A program made the translations under genes and the position numbers. From assembly GCF_900582625.1 (NCBI RefSeq), contig NZ_UTIQ01000199.1:310001-374000 (forward strand): a stretch of DNA of 64,000 nucleotides. Reading direction: 5' to 3'. Source of the stretch: Pseudomonas viridiflava (GTDB lineage Bacteria > Pseudomonadota > Gammaproteobacteria > Pseudomonadales > Pseudomonadaceae). Under the pieces are notes generated by a model. It saw nothing but the letters and a program-made list of their open reading frames with translations. It made no database searches and had not been told where the DNA came from. Of this stretch, positions 8,622 to 17,644 are shown one piece after another. How positions within the stretch are numbered: position 1 is the stretch's first letter; each line of letters opens with the position of its first letter.

Positions 8622-9704
8622 TTACGCGGTGTACGTTGGGTAATCGGTATAGCCTTTCGCGCCGCCGCCGTAGAGCGTGGCGGGGTCGAGTGCAGCCAGC
8701 GGTGCATCGGCTTTCAGGCGCTCGACAAGATCCGGGTTGGCAATAAATGGACGGCCAAACGCCGCCAGGTCGATCTGGTTGTCGGCCAGGCGTGCGTTGG
8801 CCAGGTCGAGGTGGTAGCCGTTGTTGCCAATGTAGGTGCCGCTGAAGCGACTGCGCAGGGAGTCGAAATCAAACGGCGCGACGTTGCGCGGGCCGCCAGT
8901 AGCGCCTTCAACCAAGTGCAGGTAAACGAGGCCGAGCGCGCTGAGTTTTTCCACCAGATAGTCGAACTGCCCTTGCGGATCGCTGCTGGACACGCCATTG
9001 GCCGGAGAGACCGGCGAGATGCGAATGCCGGTGCGCTCGGCGCCGATCTCGCTCACCACCGCCGCAGCGATTTCGAGCACGAGCCGCGCTCGGTTTTCGA
9101 TGGAACCGCCGTATGCGTCGGTGCGCACATTCGCGCCGTCTTGCAAGAACTGATCGAGCAAGTAGCCGTTAGCGCCGTGAATTTCCACGCCATCAAAACC
9201 CGCCGCAATGGCGTTGGCAGCGGCTTTGCGGAAGTGTTCGACAATGCCTGGCAGCTCGCTGAGTTCCAGGGCGCGCGGCTCGGAGACGTCATGGAAACCA
9301 TTGTTGACGAACACCTTGGTGGCGGCGCGAATGGCTGCTGGCGCTACCGGCGCCGCGCCGTTTTCTTGCAGGTCCACGTGGGAAACCCGGCCGACGTGCC
9401 ACAGCTGCAGGAAAATTTTCCCGCCTTTGGCGTGTACCGCAGCGGTGACCGCTTTCCAACCATCGATCTGGGCCTGGGTGTAGATGCCGGGGGTGTCTTG
9501 ATAGCCCTGGCCTTGTTGCGAAATCTGCGTGGCCTCGGAAATTAGCAGACCGGCCGATGCGCGCTGGGCGTAGTACTCGGCGGCGTATTCACTGGGCACA
9601 AAACCAACGCCCGCGCGGTTGCGCGTTAGCGGCGCCATGACGACGCGGTTGGAAAGCGTTAGCGAGCCGAGCGTGTAGGGTTCAAATAGCGTCTTGGCGT
9701 TCAT
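8622..9704 (-). CDS. Old Yellow Enzyme family alkene reductase (NemA-like)
   Basis: FMN-dependent ene-reductase that reduces activated C=C bonds (N-ethylmaleimide, quinones, nitroesters) with NAD(P)H. The 360-residue product from MNAKTLFEPY has the family's N-terminal FEP..LTLSNRVVMAPLTR, the substrate-binding pair His176/Asn179 in HGANGY with the proton donor Tyr181, and YGGSIENR at 198-205. The frame runs 26 codons further upstream, but that part lies in the inverted-repeat operator region and lacks a better start. It is the first gene of a unit with the SDR and hydrolase, divergent from tetR. The family is certain; the substrate is not. Confidence 0.93.
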   Translation of the reverse strand: MNAKTLFEPYTLGSLTLSNRVVMAPLTRNRAGVGFVPSEYAAEYYAQRASAGLLISEATQISQQGQGYQDTPGIYTQAQIDGWKAVTAAVHAKGGKIFLQLWHVGRVSHVDLQENGAAPVAPAAIRAATKVFVNNGFHDVSEPRALELSELPGIVEHFRKAAANAIAAGFDGVEIHGANGYLLDQFLQDGANVRTDAYGGSIENRARLVLEIAAAVVSEIGAERTGIRISPVSPANGVSSSDPQGQFDYLVEKLSALGLVYLHLVEGATGGPRNVAPFDFDSLRSRFSGTYIGNNGYHLDLANARLADNQIDLAAFGRPFIANPDLVERLKADAPLAALDPATLYGGGAKGYTDYPTYTA

Positions 9705-9770
9705 GTCTGGTCCACGATTCGGTGAAAGGTAAGGGCATGCCGACACGCAGTAACGAAGCGGCGGTTTTAT

Positions 9771-9820
9771 GATGTCGAGCATAATCTAACCTGTCAATGG
9801 TTTTGATTATGGTCGACATC
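9771..9820. promoter_or_regulatory. Large palindrome between the Old Yellow Enzyme gene and tetR (probable TetR operator)
   Basis: Left arm gatgtcgagcataatc (9771-9786) and right arm gattatggtcgacatc (9805-9820) are complementary at 15 of 16 positions around an 18-base spacer. The spacer holds an inner aacc...ggtt pair. It sits in the divergent intergenic region, where it could repress both directions. Confidence 0.7.
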
Positions 9821-9865
9821 AGAGTAGTATTCACTGCGTATGTGAACGAAACAGAGGCGCTTGCT

Positions 9866-10453
9866 ATGAAAGTGACAAAAGCCCAATCGCTGGCCAATCG
9901 AGCCCACATCGTCGACACGGCGTCGGTGCTTTTCCGCGAACGCGGCTACGACGGCATCGGCGTCGCCGACCTGATGGCGGCGGCTGGCTTTACCCAAGGC
10001 GGGTTCTACAAACATTTCGGTTCCAAGGCCGATCTGATGGCCGAGGCCGCTGCGTGCAGCCTGGCCCAGTCGCGCGCTTCCAGCAAAGAATTGGACTTCG
10101 CTGGCTTTATCGACCTGTTCCTGTCGCGCCAACACCGTGACTCGCCCGGTAGCGGTTGCACCATGTCGGCCCTGTGCGGCGACGCGGCGCGGCAACCGGC
10201 CGACATAAAAGCCACGTTTGCCGAGGGCATTGAGCAGGCGGTCAGCGGGCTGCAGCACAAGCACATCGCCGACGGCAACGCGGCGGACGATCAAGTGCGC
10301 GAAAAAATGATCAGCCTGTTGGCGCAGGTGGTGGGCGCCGTGGTGTTGTCACGCGCTTGCCCGGATGATTCGTTGTTGGCCGACGAAATATTGCAGGCGT
10401 GCCACCGGCAAATCAGCGCGTCGTATACGCCACCTGCGCATCAGCCGGAGTAA
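9866..10453 (+). CDS. TetR-family transcriptional regulator
   Basis: 195 residues from MKVTKAQSLANRAHIV. The N-terminal HTH is typical: IVDTASVLFRERGYDGIGVADLMAAAGFTQGGFYKHFGSKADLMAEA, covering residues about 13-60. The remainder is a ligand-binding helical domain of the kind seen in regulators of ene-reductase and efflux operons. The gene is divergent from the Old Yellow Enzyme cluster and the palindrome 9771-9820 lies between them. It most likely represses that cluster and itself and is relieved by an electrophile. The frame opens 69 bases earlier, but that part contains the operator. Confidence 0.88.
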   Translation: MKVTKAQSLANRAHIVDTASVLFRERGYDGIGVADLMAAAGFTQGGFYKHFGSKADLMAEAAACSLAQSRASSKELDFAGFIDLFLSRQHRDSPGSGCTMSALCGDAARQPADIKATFAEGIEQAVSGLQHKHIADGNAADDQVREKMISLLAQVVGAVVLSRACPDDSLLADEILQACHRQISASYTPPAHQPE

Positions 10454-10536
10454 ACCCGTCTGCGCTCAGATGATGTCATTGTGCCGTCATGTGGGCGCCG
10501 TATCATGGCCATTCAACGTGGCCGGATGATGGTGCA

Positions 10537-12864
10537 GTGAACCGTCAGTTTTTCTCGTCTCCCCGATTCTTGCAGGTGCTGTGGCTGACCTTGTGCGTCG
10601 CGATGCTGGTGTTGCTGTGGGGTTTGTATTTCCAGCAAAAAGCGGCGTCGCGCCAGGAAGCCTTGGCGGCCAAGGCATCGGAGCACCTCAATCTCGCCAG
10701 TATCGTTGCGCAGAACCTGCAGCAACTGGTCGACCGTGCGCAGGCCATTGGCCGCGTGACGCAAAGCACGCCGGAAAGTCGTGAGCAAAGCCATCAGGGA
10801 CTGGTGCGCATGTTGGCCGAAGACCCGGTGCTAAAACGCATGAGTCTTTACGACAGCAGCGGCAAGCTGTTGTCTGCCAGCCACAACGATGAGGCGCAAA
10901 CGCTGCCGGCCGCCTGGCTCGAGCAACTTCAGGCGCATACCGCGCGCTACGGCTTCAAAGCGTTTTTGCCTCGGCTTAGCGAGCGCGAGCAAACCTCCTC
11001 TTTGCCTAACTGGCGCCTGCCGTTTCTGCTGCCGCTCGCCGACGCCACCACACGCAAGCTCGATGGCGTGCTGTTGGTGCAGCTCGATATCGGCTACCTG
11101 GCGACACTGTTCCAGCACATCAATCTGGGCAACAGCGGATTAATGAGCCTGCTCGACGGTGAAGGGCAGGAGCGCCTGCGCATCAACAACAGCGGGGTGG
11201 TGATTTCCGCCGTGCCGCTGCATTCGACGTTGAACGCCAGCACCGACGAGGTGGGCAAACTCAGCGTTTACCTGAATGGCGAGGCGTATCAAAGCCTGTA
11301 CCGCCGGGTCGCCGACCGTGGCTTCAGTGTGATGGTCAGCGAGCGCACCGATGAAATTCTGGCATCGCCGCAACTGGCGTTTGGCCGCCAACGCTGGCTC
11401 AACCTGGGCATGACACTGCTGATTCTCAGTGGCCTGCTCTGGACGCTGCGTGCCCTGAACAACCGGCAGTTAGCGTTCAGCGCCTTGGAACAGGCGCAAG
11501 CGGTGAACCAGGAATTGATCGGTCGCCTGGAGGAAGAGCACAAGCGCAGCAGCCATGCCGCCGCCACCGACCATCTCAGTGGTTTGCACAATCGCCGGCG
11601 CTTTATCGAAGTAGCCAAGCGCGTGCTGACCGAGCAGCGCAGTAAACGGCGTCTGCTAGCGATCTGTTTTATCGACATGGACCGCTTCAAGTCGATCAAC
11701 GATTCCCTTGGCCACAAAACCGGCGATTTGCTCTTGCAGGCGGTGGCCGGACGCATCAGCCGTTTGCTCGAACCGGGCGACGAGGCCGCGCGTTTTGGTG
11801 GCGACGAGTTTGTGGTGCTGTTGGCCGGCGAGCGCACGGAAGAGCAAATCAATGCCTGGGTACGCGCGTTGGTAGCCAAGCTCACGGCGGTGTATTCGCT
11901 GGACGAGCACGAGCTCAACACCAGCCCCAGCGTGGGCGTGAGTATTTGCCCGCGCGACGGGCAGGATGTCGACAGCCTGATCCGCCACGCCGACGCCGCC
12001 ATGTATTCGGCCAAGCGCGCGGGCAGGGGGCAGTTCCGATTTTTTGACCCGTCGTTGAATGTGTCCGATATCGAGGAGTTCACCCTGGAGCAGGCGTTCG
12101 GCCACGCCTTAAGCGAGCGGCAGTTTGTGCTGCATTACCAGCCATTGCTGCGGCTGGATTCGATGACGGTGGTGGCTTACGAGGCACTCGTGCGCTGGGA
12201 GCATCCCGAGTTTGGTCTGGTGTACCCGGACCGCTTTATCGCCTTGGCCGAGCGCAGTGGTTTTATCGTCGCGCTGGGTTGGGAAGTGTTGCGCCTGGCC
12301 TGTGAGGAGCTGGCCGACTGGCAAGGGCAGGGCATCACCACGCGGCTGGCGGTAAACGTGTCGGCCATTCAGTTGCGCCAGGGCGATTTTAGCGAGCGCC
12401 TACTGAACAAGCTGGCCCGGCACGGCATCGACAAATCGCGCCTGGAACTGGAGATTACCGAGACCACGGTGCTCGACCAGGACGGCATCGCCATTGAGCA
12501 TTTACATCGCCTGCGCGCCAACGGCATTGGCGTCAGCCTGGACGACTTCGGCCAAGGCTACGCCGGCTTTGCTCACCTGCAATCGCTGCCACTGAGCAAG
12601 CTGAAAATCGACCGCGCGCTGATTGCGCCGTTATCCAACAGCTATGACGACAGCCCGATTGTTTCCTCCACCATCATTCTGGCCAAACGCCTCGGGTTGG
12701 AAGTGGTGGCCGAGGGCGTCGAGACCGTGGACCAGGTGGTGTGCCTCAAGCTCGCAGGCTGCGACATCGCCCAGGGCTACCACTTCAGCCGACCGCTCTC
12801 TGCGCAAAAGCTGCGCGAATATGCGCCATTCGTTAGCGCGATGGAAAACGCGTGCGCGCCGTAA
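10537..12864 (+). CDS. Membrane GGDEF-EAL cyclic-di-GMP protein with periplasmic sensor domain
   Basis: About 775 residues if the GTG at 10537 is used; an in-frame ATG lies at 10489 but has no ribosome site. Order: TM helix 9-31, periplasmic sensor region about 32-286 (dCache-like in size), TM helix about 287-307, GGDEF domain with intact GGDEF at 421-425, EAL domain with EAL at 549-551. The EAL domain keeps the loop LDDFGQG, KLKIDR and AEGVET, so phosphodiesterase activity is possible. The allosteric I-site arginine is absent: EPGD stands where RxxD is expected before GGDEF. It overlaps the next gene, a periplasmic binding protein, by 13 bases, which suggests a ligand-sensing pair. Confidence 0.9.
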   Translation: MNRQFFSSPRFLQVLWLTLCVAMLVLLWGLYFQQKAASRQEALAAKASEHLNLASIVAQNLQQLVDRAQAIGRVTQSTPESREQSHQGLVRMLAEDPVLKRMSLYDSSGKLLSASHNDEAQTLPAAWLEQLQAHTARYGFKAFLPRLSEREQTSSLPNWRLPFLLPLADATTRKLDGVLLVQLDIGYLATLFQHINLGNSGLMSLLDGEGQERLRINNSGVVISAVPLHSTLNASTDEVGKLSVYLNGEAYQSLYRRVADRGFSVMVSERTDEILASPQLAFGRQRWLNLGMTLLILSGLLWTLRALNNRQLAFSALEQAQAVNQELIGRLEEEHKRSSHAAATDHLSGLHNRRRFIEVAKRVLTEQRSKRRLLAICFIDMDRFKSINDSLGHKTGDLLLQAVAGRISRLLEPGDEAARFGGDEFVVLLAGERTEEQINAWVRALVAKLTAVYSLDEHELNTSPSVGVSICPRDGQDVDSLIRHADAAMYSAKRAGRGQFRFFDPSLNVSDIEEFTLEQAFGHALSERQFVLHYQPLLRLDSMTVVAYEALVRWEHPEFGLVYPDRFIALAERSGFIVALGWEVLRLACEELADWQGQGITTRLAVNVSAIQLRQGDFSERLLNKLARHGIDKSRLELEITETTVLDQDGIAIEHLHRLRANGIGVSLDDFGQGYAGFAHLQSLPLSKLKIDRALIAPLSNSYDDSPIVSSTIILAKRLGLEVVAEGVETVDQVVCLKLAGCDIAQGYHFSRPLSAQKLREYAPFVSAMENACAP

Positions 12865-13721
12865 CAGCCCTGGCGGCGCTGCTGCTGTCGGCGCTGTTGA
12901 GCGCGGGCGCCAACGCCCAGTGCAGCCAACAAAGCCTGCGCGTGGCGGTGATTCCGAAGAAAAGCATGGAAGCGCTGATGGTGGAATTTCAGCCGTTGCT
13001 GCAACGCCTCACCAGCACCTTGCATATGCCGGTGGAAATCGTCGCGGCGTCTTCGTATGAAAGCGTGGTGGATGCCATTGTTTCTGGCGGCGTGGATATC
13101 GCCTGGCTCGGCCCGGCCTCTTACATTCTGGCGTACCAGCGCGAGCCGCGAATCGAGCCGTTCGCCAGCCTCACCATCAACCAAGGTTTTTTCACGCCGG
13201 CCGGCCACCATTACCAGTCACTGCTGATGGTTCGTCGCGACGGCCCCGCAGACGTCAATGCCGTACGCGGTGAAAAAGTGGCCTTGAGCGATCCGGCCAG
13301 CACCTCCGGCGGCATTGTTCCCAATGGCGAGTTCGCCGCAGAAATCGGCCAGCCGCTGTCCCGTTATTTCGCCTCGCTGGTGTACACCGGCGCCCATGAC
13401 AAGTCGCTGGACGCCTTGCTCGACGGGCGCGTTGGCGCGGCGTTTGTGTCCAGCGTGCAGGCCGATGGGTACCTCAACAGCGGCAAAATCAAACAAGACA
13501 CCCTGCGCGTGCTGTGGCGTTCGGCGCCGATTTTCTACGACCCGTACGTGTTCAGCGCCAACGTGTGCGCGCCGTTAAAAGCGCGTATTCGCACCGCCAT
13601 GCTCAGCGACCCGCAGGCGCTCGCCGAGTTTCTCGCCTCGCAACATGCGTCCGGCATCATGCCGGTCAGCCACGCCGACTACGCGCCCCTGCTGGAAATC
13701 ATGGAAAAAGCCGCGCCTTAG
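12852..13721 (+). CDS. PhnD-type periplasmic substrate-binding protein
   Basis: 289 residues from a GTG inside the end of the GGDEF-EAL gene. A Sec signal peptide (AALLLSALLSAGANA) covers about 1-22. The body is the phosphate/phosphite/phosphonate binding-protein fold: LRVAVIPKKSMEALMVEFQPLL, GGVDIAWLGPASY, LSDPASTSGGIVPNG, VYTGAHDKSLDALLDGRVGAAFVSS. No ABC permease or ATPase gene is adjacent, so a transport role is unlikely here. The 13-base overlap suggests it loads a ligand for the membrane cyclase/phosphodiesterase encoded upstream (inference). The ligand is unknown. Confidence 0.85.
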   Translation: MRAVTALAALLLSALLSAGANAQCSQQSLRVAVIPKKSMEALMVEFQPLLQRLTSTLHMPVEIVAASSYESVVDAIVSGGVDIAWLGPASYILAYQREPRIEPFASLTINQGFFTPAGHHYQSLLMVRRDGPADVNAVRGEKVALSDPASTSGGIVPNGEFAAEIGQPLSRYFASLVYTGAHDKSLDALLDGRVGAAFVSSVQADGYLNSGKIKQDTLRVLWRSAPIFYDPYVFSANVCAPLKARIRTAMLSDPQALAEFLASQHASGIMPVSHADYAPLLEIMEKAAP

Positions 13722-13733
13722 CGACGCGCCTCA

Positions 13734-14642
13734 CTAAGCAATAGAGCGAAGTTTGGCGATGTCTTTGCTGGGCGGTGCGCCAAACATTCGGCTGTATTCG
13801 CGGCTGAACTGCGACGGGCTTTCGTAGCCCACCTTGAACCCTGCGGCCGACACGTCCATGCCTTCGGCAATCATCAACCGCCGCGCTTCGTGCAGGCGCA
13901 GCTGTTTCTGGTATTGCAGCGGGCTCATGGCGGTAACAGCTTTGAAGCGGTGATGCAGAGTCGAGGTGCTGAGGTTGACCAGGCTGGCCAGCTCCTCGAT
14001 AAGCAGCGGCTTGTGGTAGTTGCGGTTCAGCCACTCGATGGCGCGAGTTACGCGGTGGGTCTGGCTGTCGGCGATGGCGATCTCGTGCAGCCGCTGGCCC
14101 TGCTGGCCTTTAAGCAGGCGGTAGAAAATCTCGCGCAGGGCCAGCGGCGCCAAGGCGGGAATATCTGCCGGGGTATCGAGCAGGCGCACCAGGCGCAGCA
14201 TGGCGTCGAGCAGCGAGGTGTCGATTTTGTCCAGATATAAACCGCGGTTCGCTTCTCGCCCCGGCACGCCGATGGGGCTGGCGTCGGCGATCAGCTGGGC
14301 GATTTCTGCCGGGTCGATATCCAGGCGTACGCACAGATACGGTTGCTCGGGGGACGCTTCAATCACTTGCCCGGCCAAGGGCAGCGTCACCGACACAACC
14401 AGGTAATTCAGTGGATCGTACACGTAGCTTTCGTTCCACAGCCGAACCTCTTTGCGGCCCTGGGCGATGATGCACAAACCGGGTTTGTGCACCGTGTGGA
14501 TGGTGTCGGTGGGGTTATCGCTGCGGATGAAATGAAGGGGTGCGATGTCGGTTTGAAACACACCATATTCCGGGGCGAAGCGTTGCATGGCGGTGGCCAG
14601 CTCGGCTCGGCGTCGGGTAATTTCCGCGTCCAGGTCGTTCAC
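13734..14642 (-). CDS. AraC-family regulator (AraC_N type)
   Basis: 302 residues. The N-terminal cupin-like AraC_N domain includes KPGLCIIAQGRKEVRLW and YLVVSVTLPLAGQV. The C-terminal double HTH includes PLLIEELASLVNLSTSTLHHRFKAVTAMSPLQYQKQLRLHEARRLM and VGYESPSQFSREYSRMFG. It is followed upstream on the same strand by the MDR oxidoreductase and DoxX genes. Members with this N-domain commonly control neighbouring oxidoreductase genes, so local control is likely. Confidence 0.9.
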   Translation of the reverse strand: MNDLDAEITRRRAELATAMQRFAPEYGVFQTDIAPLHFIRSDNPTDTIHTVHKPGLCIIAQGRKEVRLWNESYVYDPLNYLVVSVTLPLAGQVIEASPEQPYLCVRLDIDPAEIAQLIADASPIGVPGREANRGLYLDKIDTSLLDAMLRLVRLLDTPADIPALAPLALREIFYRLLKGQQGQRLHEIAIADSQTHRVTRAIEWLNRNYHKPLLIEELASLVNLSTSTLHHRFKAVTAMSPLQYQKQLRLHEARRLMIAEGMDVSAAGFKVGYESPSQFSREYSRMFGAPPSKDIAKLRSIA

Positions 14643-14714
14643 ATCGGTTACCTCCCTTTGTAAGTCCTGCGCCAGAGAATATGGCTTATGCGCTGCGCTT
14701 GGTAGACGGCAATT

Positions 14715-15638
14715 TCAGCGGTTTACATCCAGTACCAGTTTTCCGCGCGTGTGCCCGGCCAAGCTCTGTTTCACCGCGTTTACTACGTCGCTGAGCGGCA
14801 CCACTTGCGCCTCCAGATGAAGCTTGCCGGCGCTGAACAGGTCAGCAATCTGCGCCAGTTGGCGACCGTCCGAACGCGTGGCGAAATGCTTGCCCGCCGC
14901 GCCATGTTCGCGGGCTTTGCCGGCGTCCGGTGTGCTCACCGGCGAAACCAGCACGCCCCCGGCTTTGATTACGCGCCAGGAGCGAGCCTGGGTTTGGCCA
15001 CCGATCAGATCGATTACCACGTCCACATCCGCGACGCTGTCTTCGAATTCTTCAACGTTGTAATCGATCACTTCATCGGCGCCCAGCGAGCGAAGGTAGT
15101 CGTGGTTCTTCGGCGAGCTGGTGGCAATCACGAACGCGCCGGCAAGCTTGGCCAGTTGCACAACAAAGCTGCCCACACCGCCTGCACCGCCGTGAACCAG
15201 CACTTTCTGGCCGGGCTGAACGAGGGCGTGTTCATGCAAGGCTTGCCACGCGGTGAGCGCCGCGGCCGGAATGCCACCGGCCAGTTGCAGCGGCACTGTG
15301 GCCGGCACGCGGGCGAGTCGATCGGGCGTGGAAAGGGCTTGCGTGGCGTAGCCGCCGACAATGCCGATAAAGCCGAACACCGTGTCGCCAACCGCGAATT
15401 CACTGACGTTTTTACCCACGGCTGCAACGGTTCCCGAGACTTCGACGCCGGGCGTGTAGGGCAGCGGCAGGGGAATGAATTGCTTCATGGCGCCGGAAAG
15501 AATCTTCCAGTCGACCGGGTTGATACCGCTGCCCGCGACATTGATCAGCACTTGGTCATCGTTTGGGCTCAGGTCTGCCACCTCTTTAAGTTGCAGGGCG
15601 TCCGGCTGGCCGTATTGGGCGACTTGAATAGCTTTCAT
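14715..15638 (-). CDS. NADP-dependent medium-chain oxidoreductase (quinone oxidoreductase type)
   Basis: 307 residues from MKAIQVAQYGQ, where GGAG lies eight bases upstream. It has the GroES-like N-domain (SGINPVDWK, PYTPGVEVSGTV), the nucleotide motif HGGAGGVGSFVVQLAK, then GADEVIDYN. The zinc ligands of true alcohol dehydrogenases are missing, as in zeta-crystallin-like quinone reductases. It lies between an AraC gene and DoxX on the same strand. Reduction of quinones or enones is expected from family; the exact substrate is unknown. Confidence 0.88.
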   Translation of the reverse strand: MKAIQVAQYGQPDALQLKEVADLSPNDDQVLINVAGSGINPVDWKILSGAMKQFIPLPLPYTPGVEVSGTVAAVGKNVSEFAVGDTVFGFIGIVGGYATQALSTPDRLARVPATVPLQLAGGIPAAALTAWQALHEHALVQPGQKVLVHGGAGGVGSFVVQLAKLAGAFVIATSSPKNHDYLRSLGADEVIDYNVEEFEDSVADVDVVIDLIGGQTQARSWRVIKAGGVLVSPVSTPDAGKAREHGAAGKHFATRSDGRQLAQIADLFSAGKLHLEAQVVPLSDVVNAVKQSLAGHTRGKLVLDVNR

Positions 15639-15699
15639 CTGAATACTCCATTTCGAAAAGTGAGGGCCTTGCCGGCAGGCGAACCTGCCGGCAGCGGGA

Positions 15700-16131
15700 T
15701 TAGCGGCGACGAGCATCCAGGCTGAAGCGACCAGCACCGAAGGCGACAACCTGCAAAAGGCCGCCAGCCATGGCGATGTTTTTGAAGAAATGAATGAACT
15801 GGTTCTGGTCAGCCAAAGCGCTGTGAAAGATCAGTGCGGTGACAACACTGAAGACCGCCAGCAAGCCTGCGATAAGGCGGGTGCGATAGCCGGCGATCAA
15901 CGCCGCGCCGCCGAGAATTTCCACGGCGATGGCAGCGGCCAGTGCCAGTTCCGGAAAGGGCAGCCCGACCGAACCGATGTAGCCAATCATCATGGCCGGG
16001 GCGCTGATTTTTGAAATGCCAGACAGAATGAAAATGGCGCTTAGCAAGATGCGCCCAAGCAACGAAGCGCTGCTGTTGAAGGTGTTTGAAGAGGCCAGTG
16101 GAGCGGTAGAAGCGATAGCTGCGTGGGACAT
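15700..16131 (-). CDS. DoxX-family membrane protein
   Basis: 143 residues with four hydrophobic helices: LLGRILLSAIFILSGISKI, then AMMIGYIGSVGLPFPELALAAAIAVEILGGAALI, a third ending VVTALIFHSAL, and a fourth near IAMAGGLLQVVAFG. The order and the LSGISK motif fit DoxX/YphA inner-membrane proteins. It lies 61 bases upstream of the quinone oxidoreductase in the same direction, so the two are probably transcribed together. The molecular role of the family is poorly defined; links to redox and thiol stress are known for some members. Confidence 0.85.
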   Translation of the reverse strand: MSHAAIASTAPLASSNTFNSSASLLGRILLSAIFILSGISKISAPAMMIGYIGSVGLPFPELALAAAIAVEILGGAALIAGYRTRLIAGLLAVFSVVTALIFHSALADQNQFIHFFKNIAMAGGLLQVVAFGAGRFSLDARRR

Positions 16132-16202
16132 GACGGTAGATCCTTTTTGAGTTCAGCGCCTCACCACGAAGCGCCGATGTGAGGCCATCTTGTCATCGCC
16201 AA

Positions 16203-16217
16203 GCTATTGCGAATAGC
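16203..16217. promoter_or_regulatory. Short perfect palindrome in the DoxX/ABM divergent region
   Basis: gctatt-gcg-aatagc, six-base arms around three bases, lies in the 240-bp divergent region (16132-16371). It is a candidate operator for a nearby AraC- or LysR-type regulator. No other structure is evident in the region. Confidence 0.4.
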
Positions 16218-16371
16218 CGACTAATTTCGACGATTACGTTCGATTATTTCGGCATGAAGTGCCAATCACCTCTGGCAGAATCAGGCAAACACGTCGGAGA
16301 AATCGAATACCCCGGCGCGCATCAGAGCAGTAGCCTGAACCCCGGTTCAAACACGCAACGGAGAGAACGCT

Positions 16372-16671
16372 ATGACTGAGCACATCACGGTAATTGCCTA
16401 CCTGCGCGCCCAAGCCGGGAAGTCGCAAGCGTTGGGTGAGCGTTTGTTGGCGCTGGTGGCGCCGTCACGCGCGGAGGAGGGGTGTATTTCCTATGACGCC
16501 CACCAATCGATGGAAGACCCCGACCTCTGGTGCATGTACGAAAACTGGCGGTCTGCCGCCGACATCGACAGCCATTTTCAAACGCCGTACTTGCGCCAAT
16601 TTGCAGCGGATCTGCCCCAGCTCATCGAAGGCGAACTGGACCTGCGCCGCTACGTGAAACGCTCGGTGTAA
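16372..16671 (+). CDS. ABM-domain monooxygenase (YgiN-type putative quinol monooxygenase)
   Basis: 99 residues, the normal size for a single antibiotic-biosynthesis-monooxygenase domain. Visible features are the start ITVIAYLRAQAGKSQALGERLLALV, the centre GCISYDAHQSMEDPDLWCMYENWRS and the end HFQTPYLRQF. A strong GGAGAG site precedes the ATG. These small dimeric proteins act on quinols or polyketide-like substrates without metal. It is divergent from DoxX and co-directional with the SDR that follows at 16742, and the two are probably one unit. Confidence 0.87.
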   Translation: MTEHITVIAYLRAQAGKSQALGERLLALVAPSRAEEGCISYDAHQSMEDPDLWCMYENWRSAADIDSHFQTPYLRQFAADLPQLIEGELDLRRYVKRSV

Positions 16672-16741
16672 TACGCCACCGGGCCATCTTGAATGCGGTT
16701 CAGCATGGCGCTGCACCGCCTCTATCAAGAGGAATTTTGTA

Positions 16742-17575
16742 ATGAACGACAACAGAGTGTGGCTGGTGACAGGTTGCTCCACCGGCTTTGGTCGACACAT
16801 CGCCACGGCGTTGCTCAACGAAGGCCAGCGTGTGGTGGTGACGGCAAGAAGGACGCAGCAGATTGAAGAGCTGGCAGCGCTGGGCGATGCCTTGATTCTG
16901 CCGCTGGACGTGACCGATCCCGAACAGGCGCAGCAGGTTGTGCAGGCCGCCGAGCGCCACTTCGGGCGCGTGGACGTACTGATCAACAACGCCGGTATCG
17001 GCTATTTTTCATCGGTGGAAGACAGCGCCGATGACGCGGTACGGCGAATGTTCGAAGTCAACTACTTCGGCACGGCCAACATGATTCGCGCGGTACTGCC
17101 CGGCATGCGCCAACGGCGCGCCGGCATGATCGTTAACCTCACTTCGGTGGGTGGTCTGGTCGGCTTCGAAGCGGTGGGCCATTACTGCGCCACGAAATTT
17201 GCCGTCGAAGGCTTGTCTGAAAGCCTGCGCGCCGAGGTGACGCCGCTGGGTATTGCCGTAATGACCGTTCAACCCAGCGCGTTCAGAACGGAGTGGGCCG
17301 GTTCATCTGACGCCGCGCAAGCCGTGGCCGAGGATTACCAGGCAACCGCAGGCGCCGCCATGCGCGCCTATCAAGACTCGGTTGGTAAACAGGCGGGTGA
17401 TCCGGCCCGGGCAGCGGCGGCCATCTATACCGCCGTTACCTGCGCAACGCCGCCAGCACGCCTGCTGCTGGGCAACGAAGCCTATGAAGCGGCGCAGGAC
17501 AAGGTCGCGTCTATGGCGGGCGAGTTCAGCGCTTGGGAATCGGTTGCCCGTGGTGCGGATTTTCCAACCCCGTAA
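16742..17575 (+). CDS. Short-chain dehydrogenase/reductase
   Basis: 277 residues. VWLVTGCSTGFGRHIA is the nucleotide-binding start (TGxxxGxG variant), VTARR follows beta-2 (NADP-type arginines), then NNAGIGYFSSVED, NLTSVGG with the catalytic Ser, and HYCATKFAVEG with the Tyr/Lys pair. The C-terminal extension TPPARLLLGNEAYEAAQDKV is typical of the oxidoreductase subgroup often annotated as ketoreductase. It is preceded by gaggaattttgta. It sits 70 bases after the ABM gene and before the MFS gene. Confidence 0.88.
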   Translation: MNDNRVWLVTGCSTGFGRHIATALLNEGQRVVVTARRTQQIEELAALGDALILPLDVTDPEQAQQVVQAAERHFGRVDVLINNAGIGYFSSVEDSADDAVRRMFEVNYFGTANMIRAVLPGMRQRRAGMIVNLTSVGGLVGFEAVGHYCATKFAVEGLSESLRAEVTPLGIAVMTVQPSAFRTEWAGSSDAAQAVAEDYQATAGAAMRAYQDSVGKQAGDPARAAAAIYTAVTCATPPARLLLGNEAYEAAQDKVASMAGEFSAWESVARGADFPTP

Positions 17576-17644
17576 GTGCTGTGGCGGCGCCAGGTTGCGG
17601 GCGCGGCAGGATTAGGCAAACAACTGACAGGAGTGATTTAACGG

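Noticed and set aside
14751..15725. 324-codon plus-strand frame opposite the MDR oxidoreductase
   Set aside because: It covers the whole of a well-supported gene on the other strand and shows no motif.
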